DNA from: Bradyrhizobium altum
Lineage (GTDB): Bacteria > Pseudomonadota > Alphaproteobacteria > Rhizobiales > Xanthobacteraceae
Direction of reading: 5' to 3'
Assembly: GCF_020889705.1 (NCBI RefSeq)
Contig: NZ_JACMYP010000018.1
Coordinates: 1 to 63,523 of the forward strand
DNA: 63,523 nucleotides
Shown in pieces: positions 8,073 to 17,104 of the stretch. The notes beneath the pieces were generated by a model, which saw only the letters and a program-made list of their open reading frames with translations, did no database searches and had not been told where the DNA came from. Both the position numbers and the translations under genes were made by a program. Position 1 is the first letter of the stretch. Every line of letters starts with the position of its first letter.

Positions 8073-8951
8073 TCAGACTCGCTTCACGATGGCGCGGCCG
8101 AACAGGCCTGCCGGTTTGACGACCAGGACGACGATGATCAGCGCAAGCGCGATCGGAAGTTTCAGCTCATTGCCGACGCCGGGGATATAGGTGCCGACCA
8201 GGTTCTCGAAGATGCCGACCAGGAAGCCGCCCATCACGGCACCGAACGGCGAGCTGAGACCGCCGAGCACAGCCGCGGCGAATCCGTAGATCAGCACGCC
8301 GAGCATCATGTTCGGCTCGAGGAACACCACCGGCGCGATCATCATGCCGGCGATCGAGCCGATCGCCGCGGCCATGCCCCAGCCCAGCGCGATCATCCAC
8401 GAGGTGTTGATGCCGACCAGGCGGGCCGATTCCGGCAGCGATGCGGCGGCGCGCATCGCAAGGCCGACCCGGGTGAAGCGGAAGAAGAAGAACAGCAGGA
8501 CCAGCATCAACAGGGTGATGCCGATCATGCCGGCCTGATGGGTCGAGATCAGCTGGCTGCCGAGGAACGGTGAGGAGCCGAACGGCGTCGGATACTGCTT
8601 GATGGTGAAGTCCCAGATCAGTCCGGCGACCGAGTTGATGATCGCGTAGAGCGCGATGAAGCCGGCGACATTGGTCAGGATCGGCGCCTTGGCCAGCGGC
8701 TTGAACAGCAACCGCTCGATGACGATGCCGGCGGCAAACGAAAACGCGACGGTGAGCACGAAGGCGCCCCAATATGGCACACCCCATTGCATCAGCTGCC
8801 AGGACACGAAGGTCGAGAACATCGCCATTTCGCCCTGGGCGAAATTCAGATGGTCGATGGCCTGGTAGATCATCACGACCGCGAGCGCCATGCAGGCATA
8901 GATCGCGCCCGTGGCGATGCCGGCCAGGACCTGGTTGGCAAAAAGCTCCAT
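8073..8951 (-). CDS. livH: branched-chain amino acid-type ABC transporter permease LivH
   Basis: A 292-residue polytopic permease of the LivH family, with about eight hydrophobic segments and the typical opening NQVLAGIATGAIYACMALAVV, then HLNFAQGEMAMFSTF. The segment GLAMRAAASLPESARLVGIN is the coupling loop for LivF/LivG. It sits 12 bp downstream of livF and 2 bp upstream of livM in one operon. With LivM it forms the heterodimeric membrane domain. Confidence 0.95.
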   Translation of the reverse strand: MELFANQVLAGIATGAIYACMALAVVMIYQAIDHLNFAQGEMAMFSTFVSWQLMQWGVPYWGAFVLTVAFSFAAGIVIERLLFKPLAKAPILTNVAGFIALYAIINSVAGLIWDFTIKQYPTPFGSSPFLGSQLISTHQAGMIGITLLMLVLLFFFFRFTRVGLAMRAAASLPESARLVGINTSWMIALGWGMAAAIGSIAGMMIAPVVFLEPNMMLGVLIYGFAAAVLGGLSSPFGAVMGGFLVGIFENLVGTYIPGVGNELKLPIALALIIVVLVVKPAGLFGRAIVKRV

Positions 8952-8963
8952 TGTGCCAGCTCC

Positions 8964-9677
8964 TCAGTAGCCGAGATAGGATTTGCGGACGTCTTCGTTG
9001 TTCGCGATGTCCTTGGCATTGCCCGACATCACGATCCGTCCGGTTTCGATCACATGGGCCTGGTCGGCGAGCTCGAGCGCAAGCTGCGCATTCTGCTCTA
9101 CCACCAGGATGGTCACCTTTTCCTCGCGATTGATCTTGCCGAGGATGCGGAACAGGTCGCGCACGATCAGCGGCGCGAGGCCGAATGACGGCTCGTCGAG
9201 CAGCATCAGGCGCGGCCGCAGCATCAGCGCGCGCGCCACCGCGAGCATCTGCTGCTCGCCGCCGGACAGCGTGCCGGCCTGCTGGGTGTAGCGCTGCTTC
9301 AGCACCGGGAAATGTTCGTACATCCGCTCGATGTCGGCGCCGATGGCGTTCTTGTCGGAACGGCTGATGGCCCCTAACTGCAGATTCTCCTCCACTGTCA
9401 TGTTGGTGAAGGTGCCGCGGCCCTGCGGCACATGGGCGATGCCGAGGCGGACCACGTTCTCGGTGGAACGGGTGCCGATCGGCTTGCCCTCGAACTCGAT
9501 GGCGCCGGTCGAACGCACCATGTTGCAGATCGCCCGCAGTGTAGTGGTCTTGCCGGCGCCATTGGCGCCGAGCAGGGTGGTCAACGAACCCTCGTTGAGC
9601 GAGAAGCTGAGGCCGTGCAGGGCCTGGACCTGACCGTAATAGGCGCGCAGGTCCTTGACGTTGAGCATCGCGGTCAT
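8964..9677 (-). CDS. livF: ABC transporter ATP-binding protein LivF
   Basis: A 237-residue ABC ATPase. Visible motifs are Walker A GANGAGKTT near residues 34-42, the ABC signature LSGGEQQ near 135, Walker B LMLLDEPSFGLAP just after it, and a switch histidine region preceded by VTILVVEQN. The length and the short helical region after Walker A are typical of LivF. It overlaps livG by 4 bp (ATGA), so translation is coupled. It powers the LivHM permease from the cytoplasmic side. Confidence 0.95.
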   Translation of the reverse strand: MTAMLNVKDLRAYYGQVQALHGLSFSLNEGSLTTLLGANGAGKTTTLRAICNMVRSTGAIEFEGKPIGTRSTENVVRLGIAHVPQGRGTFTNMTVEENLQLGAISRSDKNAIGADIERMYEHFPVLKQRYTQQAGTLSGGEQQMLAVARALMLRPRLMLLDEPSFGLAPLIVRDLFRILGKINREEKVTILVVEQNAQLALELADQAHVIETGRIVMSGNAKDIANNEDVRKSYLGY

Positions 9678-10471
9678 TGGTCCTTGCTCCCCAGATAGGC
9701 CTTGATGACGTCGGGGTCGGCCTGGACCTGGGCCGGCGTGCCTTCGGCCAGCTTGCGGCCGAAATTGAGCGCGACGACGTGGTCGGCGATCGACATCACG
9801 AGACCCATGTGATGTTCGACCAGCAACACCGTAATTTTACGGTCATCGCGGATTTTGCGGATCAAATCGCCGAGCACGTAGACTTCCTCGTGATTGAGGC
9901 CGCCGGCCGGCTCGTCGAGCAGCAGGATCTTCGGATCCGCGGCCAGGGCACGCGCCAGTTCGACGCGCTTCTGGGTGCCGAACGGAAGTCCCGAGACCAC
10001 GGTGTGGGCGACGTCCTCGAGATCGAGATAGTTGAGGATGCCGTGCACCTTCTTGTTCATGTCGCTCTCGCCGCGGCGAACCCAGGCAAGACGCAGCGAG
10101 TCGCTGACGATGTCGCTCGAGGTGCGGGCATGCGCGCCGACGCGCACATTGTCGATCACGGACAGGTTGGGGAACAGCGCGACGTTCTGGAAGGTGCGGC
10201 CGATGCCGATCTCGGCAATCCGGTGCGGCGGCCGCGACAGGATGCTCTTGCCTTCCATCAGGATGTCGCCGGACGACGGCTGGTAGAGCCGCGACAGGCA
10301 ATTGAACAGCGTCGTCTTGCCGGCGCCGTTCGGTCCGATCAGGCCGAGGATCTGCCCGTGGCGCATGTCGAACGACACGCCATTCAGTGCGATGATGCCG
10401 CCGAACACGACGCTGACGTCGCGAACCGCGAGCAGGGGATCATTCCCCTGCGCGAGCTGTGCCTGCGTCAT
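9674..10471 (-). CDS. livG: ABC transporter ATP-binding protein LivG
   Basis: A 265-residue ABC ATPase and the first gene of the transporter operon. Walker A is GPNGAGKTT near residues 44-52. Walker B is ILLLDEPAGGLNHEE, and KITVLLVEHHMG holds the switch region. The signature appears as LPFGTQKRVELARALA, a LivG-type variant of LSGGQ. It begins 107 bp after the iclR-family gene on the same strand, so the regulator could be co-transcribed or the gap may hold the liv promoter. Confidence 0.95.
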   Translation of the reverse strand: MTQAQLAQGNDPLLAVRDVSVVFGGIIALNGVSFDMRHGQILGLIGPNGAGKTTLFNCLSRLYQPSSGDILMEGKSILSRPPHRIAEIGIGRTFQNVALFPNLSVIDNVRVGAHARTSSDIVSDSLRLAWVRRGESDMNKKVHGILNYLDLEDVAHTVVSGLPFGTQKRVELARALAADPKILLLDEPAGGLNHEEVYVLGDLIRKIRDDRKITVLLVEHHMGLVMSIADHVVALNFGRKLAEGTPAQVQADPDVIKAYLGSKDQ

Positions 10472-10578
10472 CTCGTCTCGCCCGCCATCTCTGAGCGGTG
10501 CGAGCGGCCCTGCGATGGATTTCGCCGGACGCGATGGAGGCTATCTGATCCCCTCGGCCAAACGTGCAACTTTCCCTC

Positions 10579-11406
10579 CTACTCTAGACTTTTTGCTTTG
10601 TTCTTTTTGGATTGCGGCGCTATTCCACCGAGCGCCTGCTCGATGTTCCTTACCATCGCGACAAGGCGAGGTCCAATGTCGTTGAGTAATCTATCTTCCG
10701 TGAAGCGGAATGCCGGCGCGCCGCAATTGAAGGCGTAAGGACCGGTTCCGTCGTTCAGTCTCAATGCAACGCCAACCGCGGCGACGTCGTCCTGCCAGTC
10801 GCCGGTAGACATGGTGAAGCCGTACTTCGCCACCGTCTCGCCGGAGCGTTCGATGCCGTCGCGCATCTTGGCCCAGCGGCTGCCATAGTGATCCCGCAGC
10901 TCGCGTAATAAAGCCGCACGCTCTTCGGGTGGCAATGCCCAAATGTAGGCACGGCCCATCGCGGTGGTCGCGATCGGCACCCGCGAGCCGACGTCGAGCT
11001 GCACGCCGAGCGCCAGGCCGTTCCGGCTCTGGCCGAAATAGATCATGCTGTGACGGTCGCGGCCGCCGACCGCGACCGCGCCGCCGGTCGCGCGCATCAC
11101 TTCTTCTCGATACGGCTCGGACAAATGCCGAACGCCGAGATTGGCGAGCGCGGCGTAGCCGAGCGCCATTGCCGACGGCGCGAGCTGATACTTTTCGAAT
11201 TTCGGTACAGGTGTAAGGTATCCCAGCTTGGTCAGCGTGTAGGTCAGCCGGGAAATGGTTGGCTTCGGCAACTTGGTGCGGGCTGCAATCTCCTGATTGC
11301 CGAGCAGCCCGTCATTGGGTTGAAATGCACGCAGGACATCCAGTCCGCGGGAAAGCGCGACGACGAAATTGCGATCGGTCGCTGCTTTCTTGCCGGCGCG
11401 CTTCAT
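10579..11406 (-). CDS. IclR-family transcriptional regulator, probable controller of the pim/liv cluster
   Basis: A 275-residue regulator. An N-terminal winged HTH (residues about 18-75, with LGNQEIAARTKLPKPTISRL as the helix-turn-helix) is followed by the IclR effector domain (about 95-265), including the GMGRAY-like AMGRAYIWAL turn and a cysteine-containing NCGAPAF near the end. It is divergent from pimF across 170 bp that contain a perfect 19-bp palindrome, the expected operator type. IclR proteins usually sense a pathway metabolite; here a dicarboxylate or its CoA ester is a reasonable guess. Its position directly ahead of livG would let one regulator control both uptake and catabolism. 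Confidence 0.92.
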   Translation of the reverse strand: MKRAGKKAATDRNFVVALSRGLDVLRAFQPNDGLLGNQEIAARTKLPKPTISRLTYTLTKLGYLTPVPKFEKYQLAPSAMALGYAALANLGVRHLSEPYREEVMRATGGAVAVGGRDRHSMIYFGQSRNGLALGVQLDVGSRVPIATTAMGRAYIWALPPEERAALLRELRDHYGSRWAKMRDGIERSGETVAKYGFTMSTGDWQDDVAAVGVALRLNDGTGPYAFNCGAPAFRFTEDRLLNDIGPRLVAMVRNIEQALGGIAPQSKKNKAKSLE

Positions 11407-11427
11407 TCCCCACCCTTGTCATGCTCG

Positions 11428-11456
11428 TTGACAAGGCTCGTGCTTCAAAATAACCC
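11428..11456 (+). promoter_or_regulatory. possible -35/-10 promoter for pimF (weak)
   Basis: TTGACA at 11428-11433 is followed 17 bp later by TAACCC at 11451-11456. The -35 is a perfect consensus match but the -10 is poor. If real, the palindrome at 11479-11497 would sit downstream of the start site, a good place for repression. Confidence 0.3.
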
Positions 11457-11478
11457 TCCGTGTCAAGATGTGGAATTA

Positions 11479-11497
11479 AATTTCGCAGTGCGAAATT
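11479..11497. promoter_or_regulatory. perfect palindrome between iclR-type gene and pimF, candidate operator
   Basis: AATTTCGCAGTGCGAAATT is a perfect 9+1+9 inverted repeat in an otherwise unstructured gap. It lies about 72 bp from the regulator start and 80 bp from the pimF start. Length, symmetry and location between divergent genes fit an IclR-family binding site; the identity of the protein that binds it is inferred. Confidence 0.65.
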
Positions 11498-11576
11498 GGT
11501 CTAATCTAGCCGCTCGGCGCCAGTCGTGCAGCTACTCAACGCAAGTTTCAAGAACAAGCATCCAGGGAGAGTCCCG

Positions 11577-13673
11577 GTGAGTGAAGTCGTCAAGCTCGAA
11601 CGTCATGACAACATTGCCGTCGTCACGGTTAACAGTCCGCCCGTGAACGCGCTGAGCGCTGCCGTGCGCGGCGGTATCTTCGATTGCATCAAGAGCGCGA
11701 TCGATGACGCGCAGGTCCAGGGCATCGTGCTGACCTGCGCCGGCCGTACCTTCATCGCCGGCGCCGACATCACCGAATTCGGCAAGCCGCCGAAGCCGCC
11801 CGGGCTCGCCGAAGTGCTGAGCCTGATGGAGAGCTCGCCGAAGCCGATCGTTGCCGCGATCCACGGCACCGCCCTCGGCGGTGGCCTCGAGGTCGCGCTG
11901 GCCTGCCACTATCGCGTCGCCACCAAGGACGCCAAGCTCGGCCTGCCCGAGGTGAAGCTCGGCCTGCTGCCGGGCGCCGGCGGCACCCAGCGCCTGCCGC
12001 GTGCGGTCGGTCCCGAGCTCGCGGTCAAGATGATCGTCGGCGGTGATCCGATCGGCGCGGACGCGGCGCTGAAGGCCGGCCTGATCGACGAGATCGTCGA
12101 GGGGCCGGCGTCGGGCGGTGAGGCATTTGCGCGCAAGGTGGTCGCCGAGAAGCGTCCGCTGCGCAAGCTGCGCGATGACGACAGCAAGCTCGCCGCGGCC
12201 AAGGCCGACCGTTCGATCTTCACCAATGCGGTCGCTGCGCTGACCAAGAAGTCGCGCGGCCTCGAGGCGCCGTTCGCCGCCGCCGACGCCGTCGGTGCCG
12301 CGATCGACCTGCCGTTCGACGAAGGCCTGAAGAAGGAGCGCGAGGGCTTCCTTAAGCTGATGAACGGCGAACAGTCCAAGGCGCAGCGTTACGCCTTCTT
12401 CGCCGGGCGTGAAGCCGCCAAGATCTCCGGTGTTCCCGAGGGCACCAAGGGCCGTAACGTGGCGCGCGTCGCCATCCTTGGCGCCGGCACGATGGGCGGC
12501 GGCATCGCGATGTCGTTCGCCAATGCCGGCATCCCGGTCACCCTGATCGAGACCGGCGAGGAGCAGCTCAAGCGCGGCATGGGCATCATGCAGAAGAACT
12601 ACGAGGCGACCGCCGCGCGCGGTGGCATCCCGGCGGACGCGCCCGCCAAGCGCATGGCGCTGATCAACGGCGTCGTCGGCATCGAGAACATCGGCGACGC
12701 CGATCTGGTGATCGAGGCGGTGTTCGAAACCATGGCGGTCAAGAAGGAAGTGTTCGGCAAGCTCGATCAGTACGCCAAGCCGGGCGCGGTGCTGGCCTCC
12801 AACACCTCCTACCTCAACATCGACGAGATCGCGCAGTCGACCAAGCGCCCGCAGGACGTGCTCGGCATGCACTTCTTCTCGCCCGCCAACGTCATGAAGC
12901 TGTGCGAGATCGTGCGCGCCGACAAGACCGCGCCGGATGCGCTGGTCACCGCCGTCTCGATCGCCCGCAAGATCGCCAAGGTGCCGGCCGTGGTCGGCGT
13001 CTGCGACGGCTTCGTCGGCAACCGCATGCTGGCGCAGCGCGGCAAGCAGTCCGAGAAGCTGTTGTTCGAAGGCGCGCTGCCGCAGCAGGTCGACGCGGTT
13101 GTCACCAAGTTCGGCATGCCGATGGGCCCGTTCGCGATGGGCGATCTCGCCGGTCTCGATATCGGCTGGCGCTCGCGCAAGGATCGCGGCATCAAGTCGG
13201 AGATCGCGGACGCGCTGTGCGAAGCCGGCCGCTTCGGCCAGAAGACCGGCAAGGGCTACTACAAGTATGAGCAGGGCTCGCGCGCGGCGTTGCCCGATCC
13301 GGAGGTCGAGAAGCTGATCGACGAGACGCTGGCGCGCCTCGGCCGCAAGAAGCGCGTCGTCAGCGACGACGAGATCCTCGAGCGCATGATGTACCCGATG
13401 ATCAACGAAGGCGCGAAGATCCTCGCCGAGGGTATCGCGGCGCGTCCGTCTGATATCGACGTGGTCTGGCTCTATGGCTATGGCTGGCCGATCTATCGCG
13501 GCGGCCCGATGTTCTGGGCCGACACCGTGGGCCTCAAGCACATCGCCGATCGCCTGGCCTTCTACGCCAGGGAGACCAACGATCCTTCGCTCGAGCCGGC
13601 GCCGCTGCTCAAGAAGCTCGCCGACGAAGGCAAGACCTTCGCCTCGCTCGCCGCCGCGTCGAAGGCGGCGTGA
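11577..13673 (+). CDS. pimF: bifunctional enoyl-CoA hydratase / 3-hydroxyacyl-CoA dehydrogenase, PimF-like
   Basis: A 698-residue fusion enzyme. I choose the GTG at 11577 because AGGGAGA lies 6 bp upstream; an ATG 51 bp earlier has no such site. The crotonase domain (about 1-185) has FIAGADITEF, the oxyanion-hole loop GTALGGGLE with Glu105, and LGLPEV with Glu125. The NAD-binding domain carries GAGTMGGG near residue 301. The dehydrogenase part has ASNTSYL and the catalytic His in MHFFSPANVMKL near residue 431. It hydrates enoyl-CoA and oxidises the hydroxy-acyl-CoA in beta-oxidation of dicarboxylic and fatty acids. It heads the pim cluster. Confidence 0.93.
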   Translation: MSEVVKLERHDNIAVVTVNSPPVNALSAAVRGGIFDCIKSAIDDAQVQGIVLTCAGRTFIAGADITEFGKPPKPPGLAEVLSLMESSPKPIVAAIHGTALGGGLEVALACHYRVATKDAKLGLPEVKLGLLPGAGGTQRLPRAVGPELAVKMIVGGDPIGADAALKAGLIDEIVEGPASGGEAFARKVVAEKRPLRKLRDDDSKLAAAKADRSIFTNAVAALTKKSRGLEAPFAAADAVGAAIDLPFDEGLKKEREGFLKLMNGEQSKAQRYAFFAGREAAKISGVPEGTKGRNVARVAILGAGTMGGGIAMSFANAGIPVTLIETGEEQLKRGMGIMQKNYEATAARGGIPADAPAKRMALINGVVGIENIGDADLVIEAVFETMAVKKEVFGKLDQYAKPGAVLASNTSYLNIDEIAQSTKRPQDVLGMHFFSPANVMKLCEIVRADKTAPDALVTAVSIARKIAKVPAVVGVCDGFVGNRMLAQRGKQSEKLLFEGALPQQVDAVVTKFGMPMGPFAMGDLAGLDIGWRSRKDRGIKSEIADALCEAGRFGQKTGKGYYKYEQGSRAALPDPEVEKLIDETLARLGRKKRVVSDDEILERMMYPMINEGAKILAEGIAARPSDIDVVWLYGYGWPIYRGGPMFWADTVGLKHIADRLAFYARETNDPSLEPAPLLKKLADEGKTFASLAAASKAA

Positions 13674-13695
13674 TTGGCCGAAGGCCTGATCACAT

Positions 13696-13801
13696 GTCGT
13701 TCCGGGGCATCGCAAAAGCAATGAACCCGGAACCCATCGCGCCTCAGCGCGTGTGGATTGATGGATTCCGGGTCCGGCCCTTCGGGCCATCCCGGAATGA
13801 C
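13696..13801. repeat. intergenic palindromic repeat, type a (pimF-pimA gap)
   Basis: An inverted-repeat element whose ends are GTCGTTCCGGGGCATCGC and GGCCATCCCGGAATGAC, with a second inner inverted segment AACCCGGAA / TTCCGGGTC. It can fold into a long hairpin. Copies of the same family lie at 16964-17063 and 18260-18362. Confidence 0.8.
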
Positions 13802-13827
13802 TTCATAGAGTCCCTGCGAAGGCATCC

Positions 13828-15516
13828 ATGACCTATCCCGGCGAACAATATTATCCCAACGGCGTGCAGTGGAGCGACGAGATCACGCGCGGCACGCTGC
13901 CGGACCTGCTCTCGAATGCGGCCGCCGAGTTCGGCGCGCGTCCGGTGCTCGAATTCCGCGACCGGCAGATCAGCTACAGCGAGCTTGAGGCGCTGGTTGA
14001 GACCGCAGCGGCCGCCTTCATGCGGGCTGGTTACGGCAAGGGCACCTCGGTCGCGCTGTTTCTCGGCAACTCGCCCGACCATCCGATCAACTTCTTCGGC
14101 GCGCTGAAGGCCGGAGCGCGCGTCGTGCATCTGTCGCCGCTCGACGGCGAGATCGCACTGTCCCACAAGCTCTCCGATTCAGGCGCACGGGTGCTGGTCA
14201 CCAGCAACCTGTCGGCGCTGTTGCCGACCGCGCTGAAATTCCTCGCCAAGGGGCTGCTCGACCGTCTGATCGTCTGCGAGGACGATCATTGGGGCAAGGT
14301 CGGCACACAGCAAGCCGCGTTGCCCGACAATCCCGCAATCATCACGCACCGCCAGTTCATCGACGGCGCGGTCAAGCCGTCGCAATGGCCCGCTGTCGAC
14401 GTCGAGGACGTCGCGCTGCTGCAATATACCGGTGGCACCACCGGCCTGCCCAAGGGGGCGATGCTCAGCCACGGCAATCTCACCGCGGCGGTGTCGATCT
14501 ATGATGTCTGGGGCAAGCCGGGGCGGCTCGAACGCAACGCGATCGAGCGCGTCATCTGCGTGCTGCCGCTGTTCCATATCTATGCGCTGACCGTCGTGCT
14601 GTTGTCGGTGATCCGGCGCGGCCATCTGATCTCGCTGCATCAGCGCTTCGACGTCGAAGCTGTGATGCGCGACATCGAGGTCAAGCGCGCGACGGTGTTC
14701 CCCGGCGTGCCGACGATGTGGATCGCGATCGCCTCGCTTCCCGACCTCGACAAGCGCGATCTGTCCTCGCTGGTGGTCGCCGGCTCCGGCGGCGCGCCGC
14801 TGCCGGTCGAGGTCGCAAAGATCTTCGAGCGCCGCGTCGGCATGAAGCTGAAGAGCGGCTGGGGCATGACGGAGACCTGCTCGCCCGGCACCGGCCATCC
14901 CAAGGAAGGGCCGGAGAAGCCGGGCTCGATCGGGCTGATGCTGCCCGGCATCGAGATGGACGTGGTGTCGCTGGAGGATTCCACCAAGGTGATGCCGGTC
15001 GGCGAGGTCGGCGAAATCCGCATCCGCGGCCCGAACGTCACCAAAGGCTACTGGAACAGGCCGGCGGAGACCGCGGAGGCCTTCGTCGGCGACCGCTTCC
15101 TGACCGGCGACATCGGCTACGTGGATGCAGACGGCTATTTCTATCTGGTCGACCGCAAGAAGGACATGATCATCTCCGGCGGCTTCAACGTCTATCCGCA
15201 GATGATCGAGCAGGCGATCTACACGCATCCCGCCGTGCAGGAAGTGATCGTGATCGGTATCCCCGACGACTATCGCGGCGAGGCGGCAAAGGCCTTCATC
15301 AAGCTGCGCGACGGCGAGAAAGTGTTCTCGATCGACGAGCTGCGCGCATTCCTCGCCGGCAAGGTCGGCAAGCACGAACTGCCGGCCGCCGTCGAGTTCG
15401 TCGCCGAGCTGCCGCGCACCCCGGTAGGCAAGCTGTCGCGGCACGAATTGCGCCAGCAGCAGCCCAAGACATCTCCAACCAAACCGCAACAAACCGCATC
15501 AGGATCGCGCTCATGA
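13828..15516 (+). CDS. pimA: dicarboxylate/long-chain acyl-CoA ligase, PimA-like
   Basis: A 562-residue AMP-forming acyl-CoA ligase. The P-loop motif YTGGTTGLPKGAMLSHGN lies near residues 196-214, GWGMTETCSPGTGHP near 345, TGDIGYVDADGYFYLVDRKKDMII near 430-455, and the C-terminal lysine region PRTPVGKLSRHEL near 535. It couples a free (di)carboxylic acid to CoA with ATP in the cytoplasm, the entry step of the pathway. It follows pimF after a 154-bp gap filled by a palindromic repeat. Substrate range cannot be read directly; the pim context argues for odd- and even-chain dicarboxylates plus fatty acids. Confidence 0.9.
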   Translation: MTYPGEQYYPNGVQWSDEITRGTLPDLLSNAAAEFGARPVLEFRDRQISYSELEALVETAAAAFMRAGYGKGTSVALFLGNSPDHPINFFGALKAGARVVHLSPLDGEIALSHKLSDSGARVLVTSNLSALLPTALKFLAKGLLDRLIVCEDDHWGKVGTQQAALPDNPAIITHRQFIDGAVKPSQWPAVDVEDVALLQYTGGTTGLPKGAMLSHGNLTAAVSIYDVWGKPGRLERNAIERVICVLPLFHIYALTVVLLSVIRRGHLISLHQRFDVEAVMRDIEVKRATVFPGVPTMWIAIASLPDLDKRDLSSLVVAGSGGAPLPVEVAKIFERRVGMKLKSGWGMTETCSPGTGHPKEGPEKPGSIGLMLPGIEMDVVSLEDSTKVMPVGEVGEIRIRGPNVTKGYWNRPAETAEAFVGDRFLTGDIGYVDADGYFYLVDRKKDMIISGGFNVYPQMIEQAIYTHPAVQEVIVIGIPDDYRGEAAKAFIKLRDGEKVFSIDELRAFLAGKVGKHELPAAVEFVAELPRTPVGKLSRHELRQQQPKTSPTKPQQTASGSRS

Positions 15517-15540
15517 TGGACGATATGGTGCAATGAATCC

Positions 15541-15678
15541 GTCGTCCCGGCGAAAGCAGGGACCCATACGCCGCGGCCTGTGTAAGAGGCACAAGCGGCA
15601 GCCGGCTTTGCCAATCCCGACGGCCGGTGGTTATGGGTCCCGGCTCCAGTGCGCAATCGCGCACAAGGCCGGGACGAC
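15541..15678. repeat. intergenic palindromic repeat, type b (pimA-pimC gap)
   Basis: The outer arms are GTCGTCCCGGCGAAAGC and GGCCGGGACGAC; inner arms GGACCCAT and ATGGGTCC pair as well. It fills almost the whole gap between pimA and pimC, the position where a thiolase gene would be expected. Confidence 0.75.
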
Positions 15679-15721
15679 ATCGAGAGTGTGACGAGGCATT
15701 GAACTTTCAAAGGAGGATCCG

Positions 15722-16912
15722 ATGGATCTCGCTTTCACCAAGGAAGAGATAGCGTTTCGCGAGGAGGTACGGGAGTTCTTCAAGAACAACGTGCCGCCGG
15801 AGACCCGGCGCAAGCTGCAGGAAGGCCGCCATCTGTCGAAGGACGAGATGGTCACCTGGTGGCGCATCCTCAACAAGAAGGGGTGGGGTGTCACCCACTG
15901 GCCGAAGGAATACGGCGGCACCGGCTGGACCACCGTGCAGCATTACATCTTCAACGAAGAGCTGCAGTCCTATCCCGCGCCGCAGCCGCTCGCCTTCGGC
16001 GTCAGCATGGTCGGCCCTGTCATCTATACCTTCGGCAATGAGAAGCAGAAGAAGGAATATCTGCCGCGCATCGCCAATGTCGACGACTGGTGGTGCCAGG
16101 GCTTCTCGGAGCCGGGCTCGGGTTCGGACCTTGCCTCGCTGAAGACCAAGGCCGAACGCCGTGGCGACAAGTGGATCATCAACGGCCAGAAGACCTGGAC
16201 CACGCTCGCCCAGCACGCCGACATGATCTTCTGCCTCTGCCGCACCGACAACAACGCGAAGAAGCAGATGGGCATCTCCTTCATCGTGTTCAGCATGAAG
16301 TCGAAGGGCGTCACCGTGCGCCCGATCCAGACCATCGACGGCGGCCACGAGGTCAACGAGGTGTTCTTCGACGACGTCGAAGTTCCTGTCGAGAACCTGA
16401 TCGGCGAGGAGAACAAGGGCTGGGATTACGCCAAATTCCTGCTCGGCAATGAGCGCACCGGCATCGCCCGGGTCGGCGTGTCGAAGGAGCGGCTGCGCCG
16501 TATCCGCGCGCTGGCCTCCAAGGTCGAGTCCGGCGGCCGTCCGGTCATCGAGGATCCGGCGTTCCGCGAAAAGCTCACGGCCTGCGAGATCGAGCTGAAG
16601 GCGCTCGAGCTGACCCAGCTCCGCGTCGTCGCCGACGAAGGCAAGCACGGCAAGGGCAAGCCCAATCCGGCCTCCTCGGTGCTCAAGATCAAGGGCTCGG
16701 AAATCCAGCAGACCACGACCGAACTTCTGATGGAGATCATCGGCCCGTTCGCCGCGCCCTACGACGAGCACGGCGATGCCGGCTCGAACGAGAGCATGGA
16801 TTGGACTGCGCAGATCGCGCCGAGCTACTTTAACAACCGCAAGGTTTCGATCTACGGCGGCTCTAACGAGATCCAGCGCAACATCATCAGCAAGGCGGTG
16901 CTGGGGCTTTGA
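15722..16912 (+). CDS. pimC: acyl-CoA dehydrogenase, large subunit, PimC-like
   Basis: A 396-residue flavin-dependent acyl-CoA dehydrogenase. It opens MDLAFTKEEIAFREEVREFF, has the flavin/substrate motif WWCQGFSEPGSGSDLASL near residues 121-138, and ends IYGGSNEIQRNIISKAVLGL. The position that is Glu in IYEGT-type dehydrogenases is Gly here, as in other PimC-like large subunits. An AGGAGG-like site (AAAGGAGG) precedes the ATG. It is expected to form a complex with PimD and introduce the alpha-beta double bond in dicarboxyl-CoA esters such as pimeloyl-CoA. Confidence 0.92.
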   Translation: MDLAFTKEEIAFREEVREFFKNNVPPETRRKLQEGRHLSKDEMVTWWRILNKKGWGVTHWPKEYGGTGWTTVQHYIFNEELQSYPAPQPLAFGVSMVGPVIYTFGNEKQKKEYLPRIANVDDWWCQGFSEPGSGSDLASLKTKAERRGDKWIINGQKTWTTLAQHADMIFCLCRTDNNAKKQMGISFIVFSMKSKGVTVRPIQTIDGGHEVNEVFFDDVEVPVENLIGEENKGWDYAKFLLGNERTGIARVGVSKERLRRIRALASKVESGGRPVIEDPAFREKLTACEIELKALELTQLRVVADEGKHGKGKPNPASSVLKIKGSEIQQTTTELLMEIIGPFAAPYDEHGDAGSNESMDWTAQIAPSYFNNRKVSIYGGSNEIQRNIISKAVLGL

Positions 16913-16963
16913 TCTTCTCCCTCTCCCGTTCTTCGCGGGGAGAGGCCCCGGCTCTGTCATCGG

Positions 16964-17063
16964 TGTCATTCCGGGGCATCGCGAAGCGATGAGCCCGGAA
17001 TCCATAACCACCATCGTGAGTATGGATTTCGGGCCCGGCCCTTCGGGCCATCCCGGAATGACA
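16964..17063. repeat. intergenic palindromic repeat, type a (pimC-pimD gap)
   Basis: Arms TGTCATTCCGGGGCATCGC and GGCCATCCCGGAATGACA bound the element, with inner arms CCCGGAATCCAT / ATGGATTTCGGG. It is preceded by a smaller inverted repeat CTCCCTCTCCC...GGGGAGAGG at about 16919-16945. Confidence 0.8.
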
Positions 17064-17104
17064 CCGCGTAAGAGCATCAGCATTTTTGACGATAGGGAAC
17101 GAAC

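Noticed and set aside
11532..13790. 752-codon minus-strand frame opposite pimF
   Set aside because: Overlaps a well-supported bifunctional enzyme along its whole length and has no recognisable domain.
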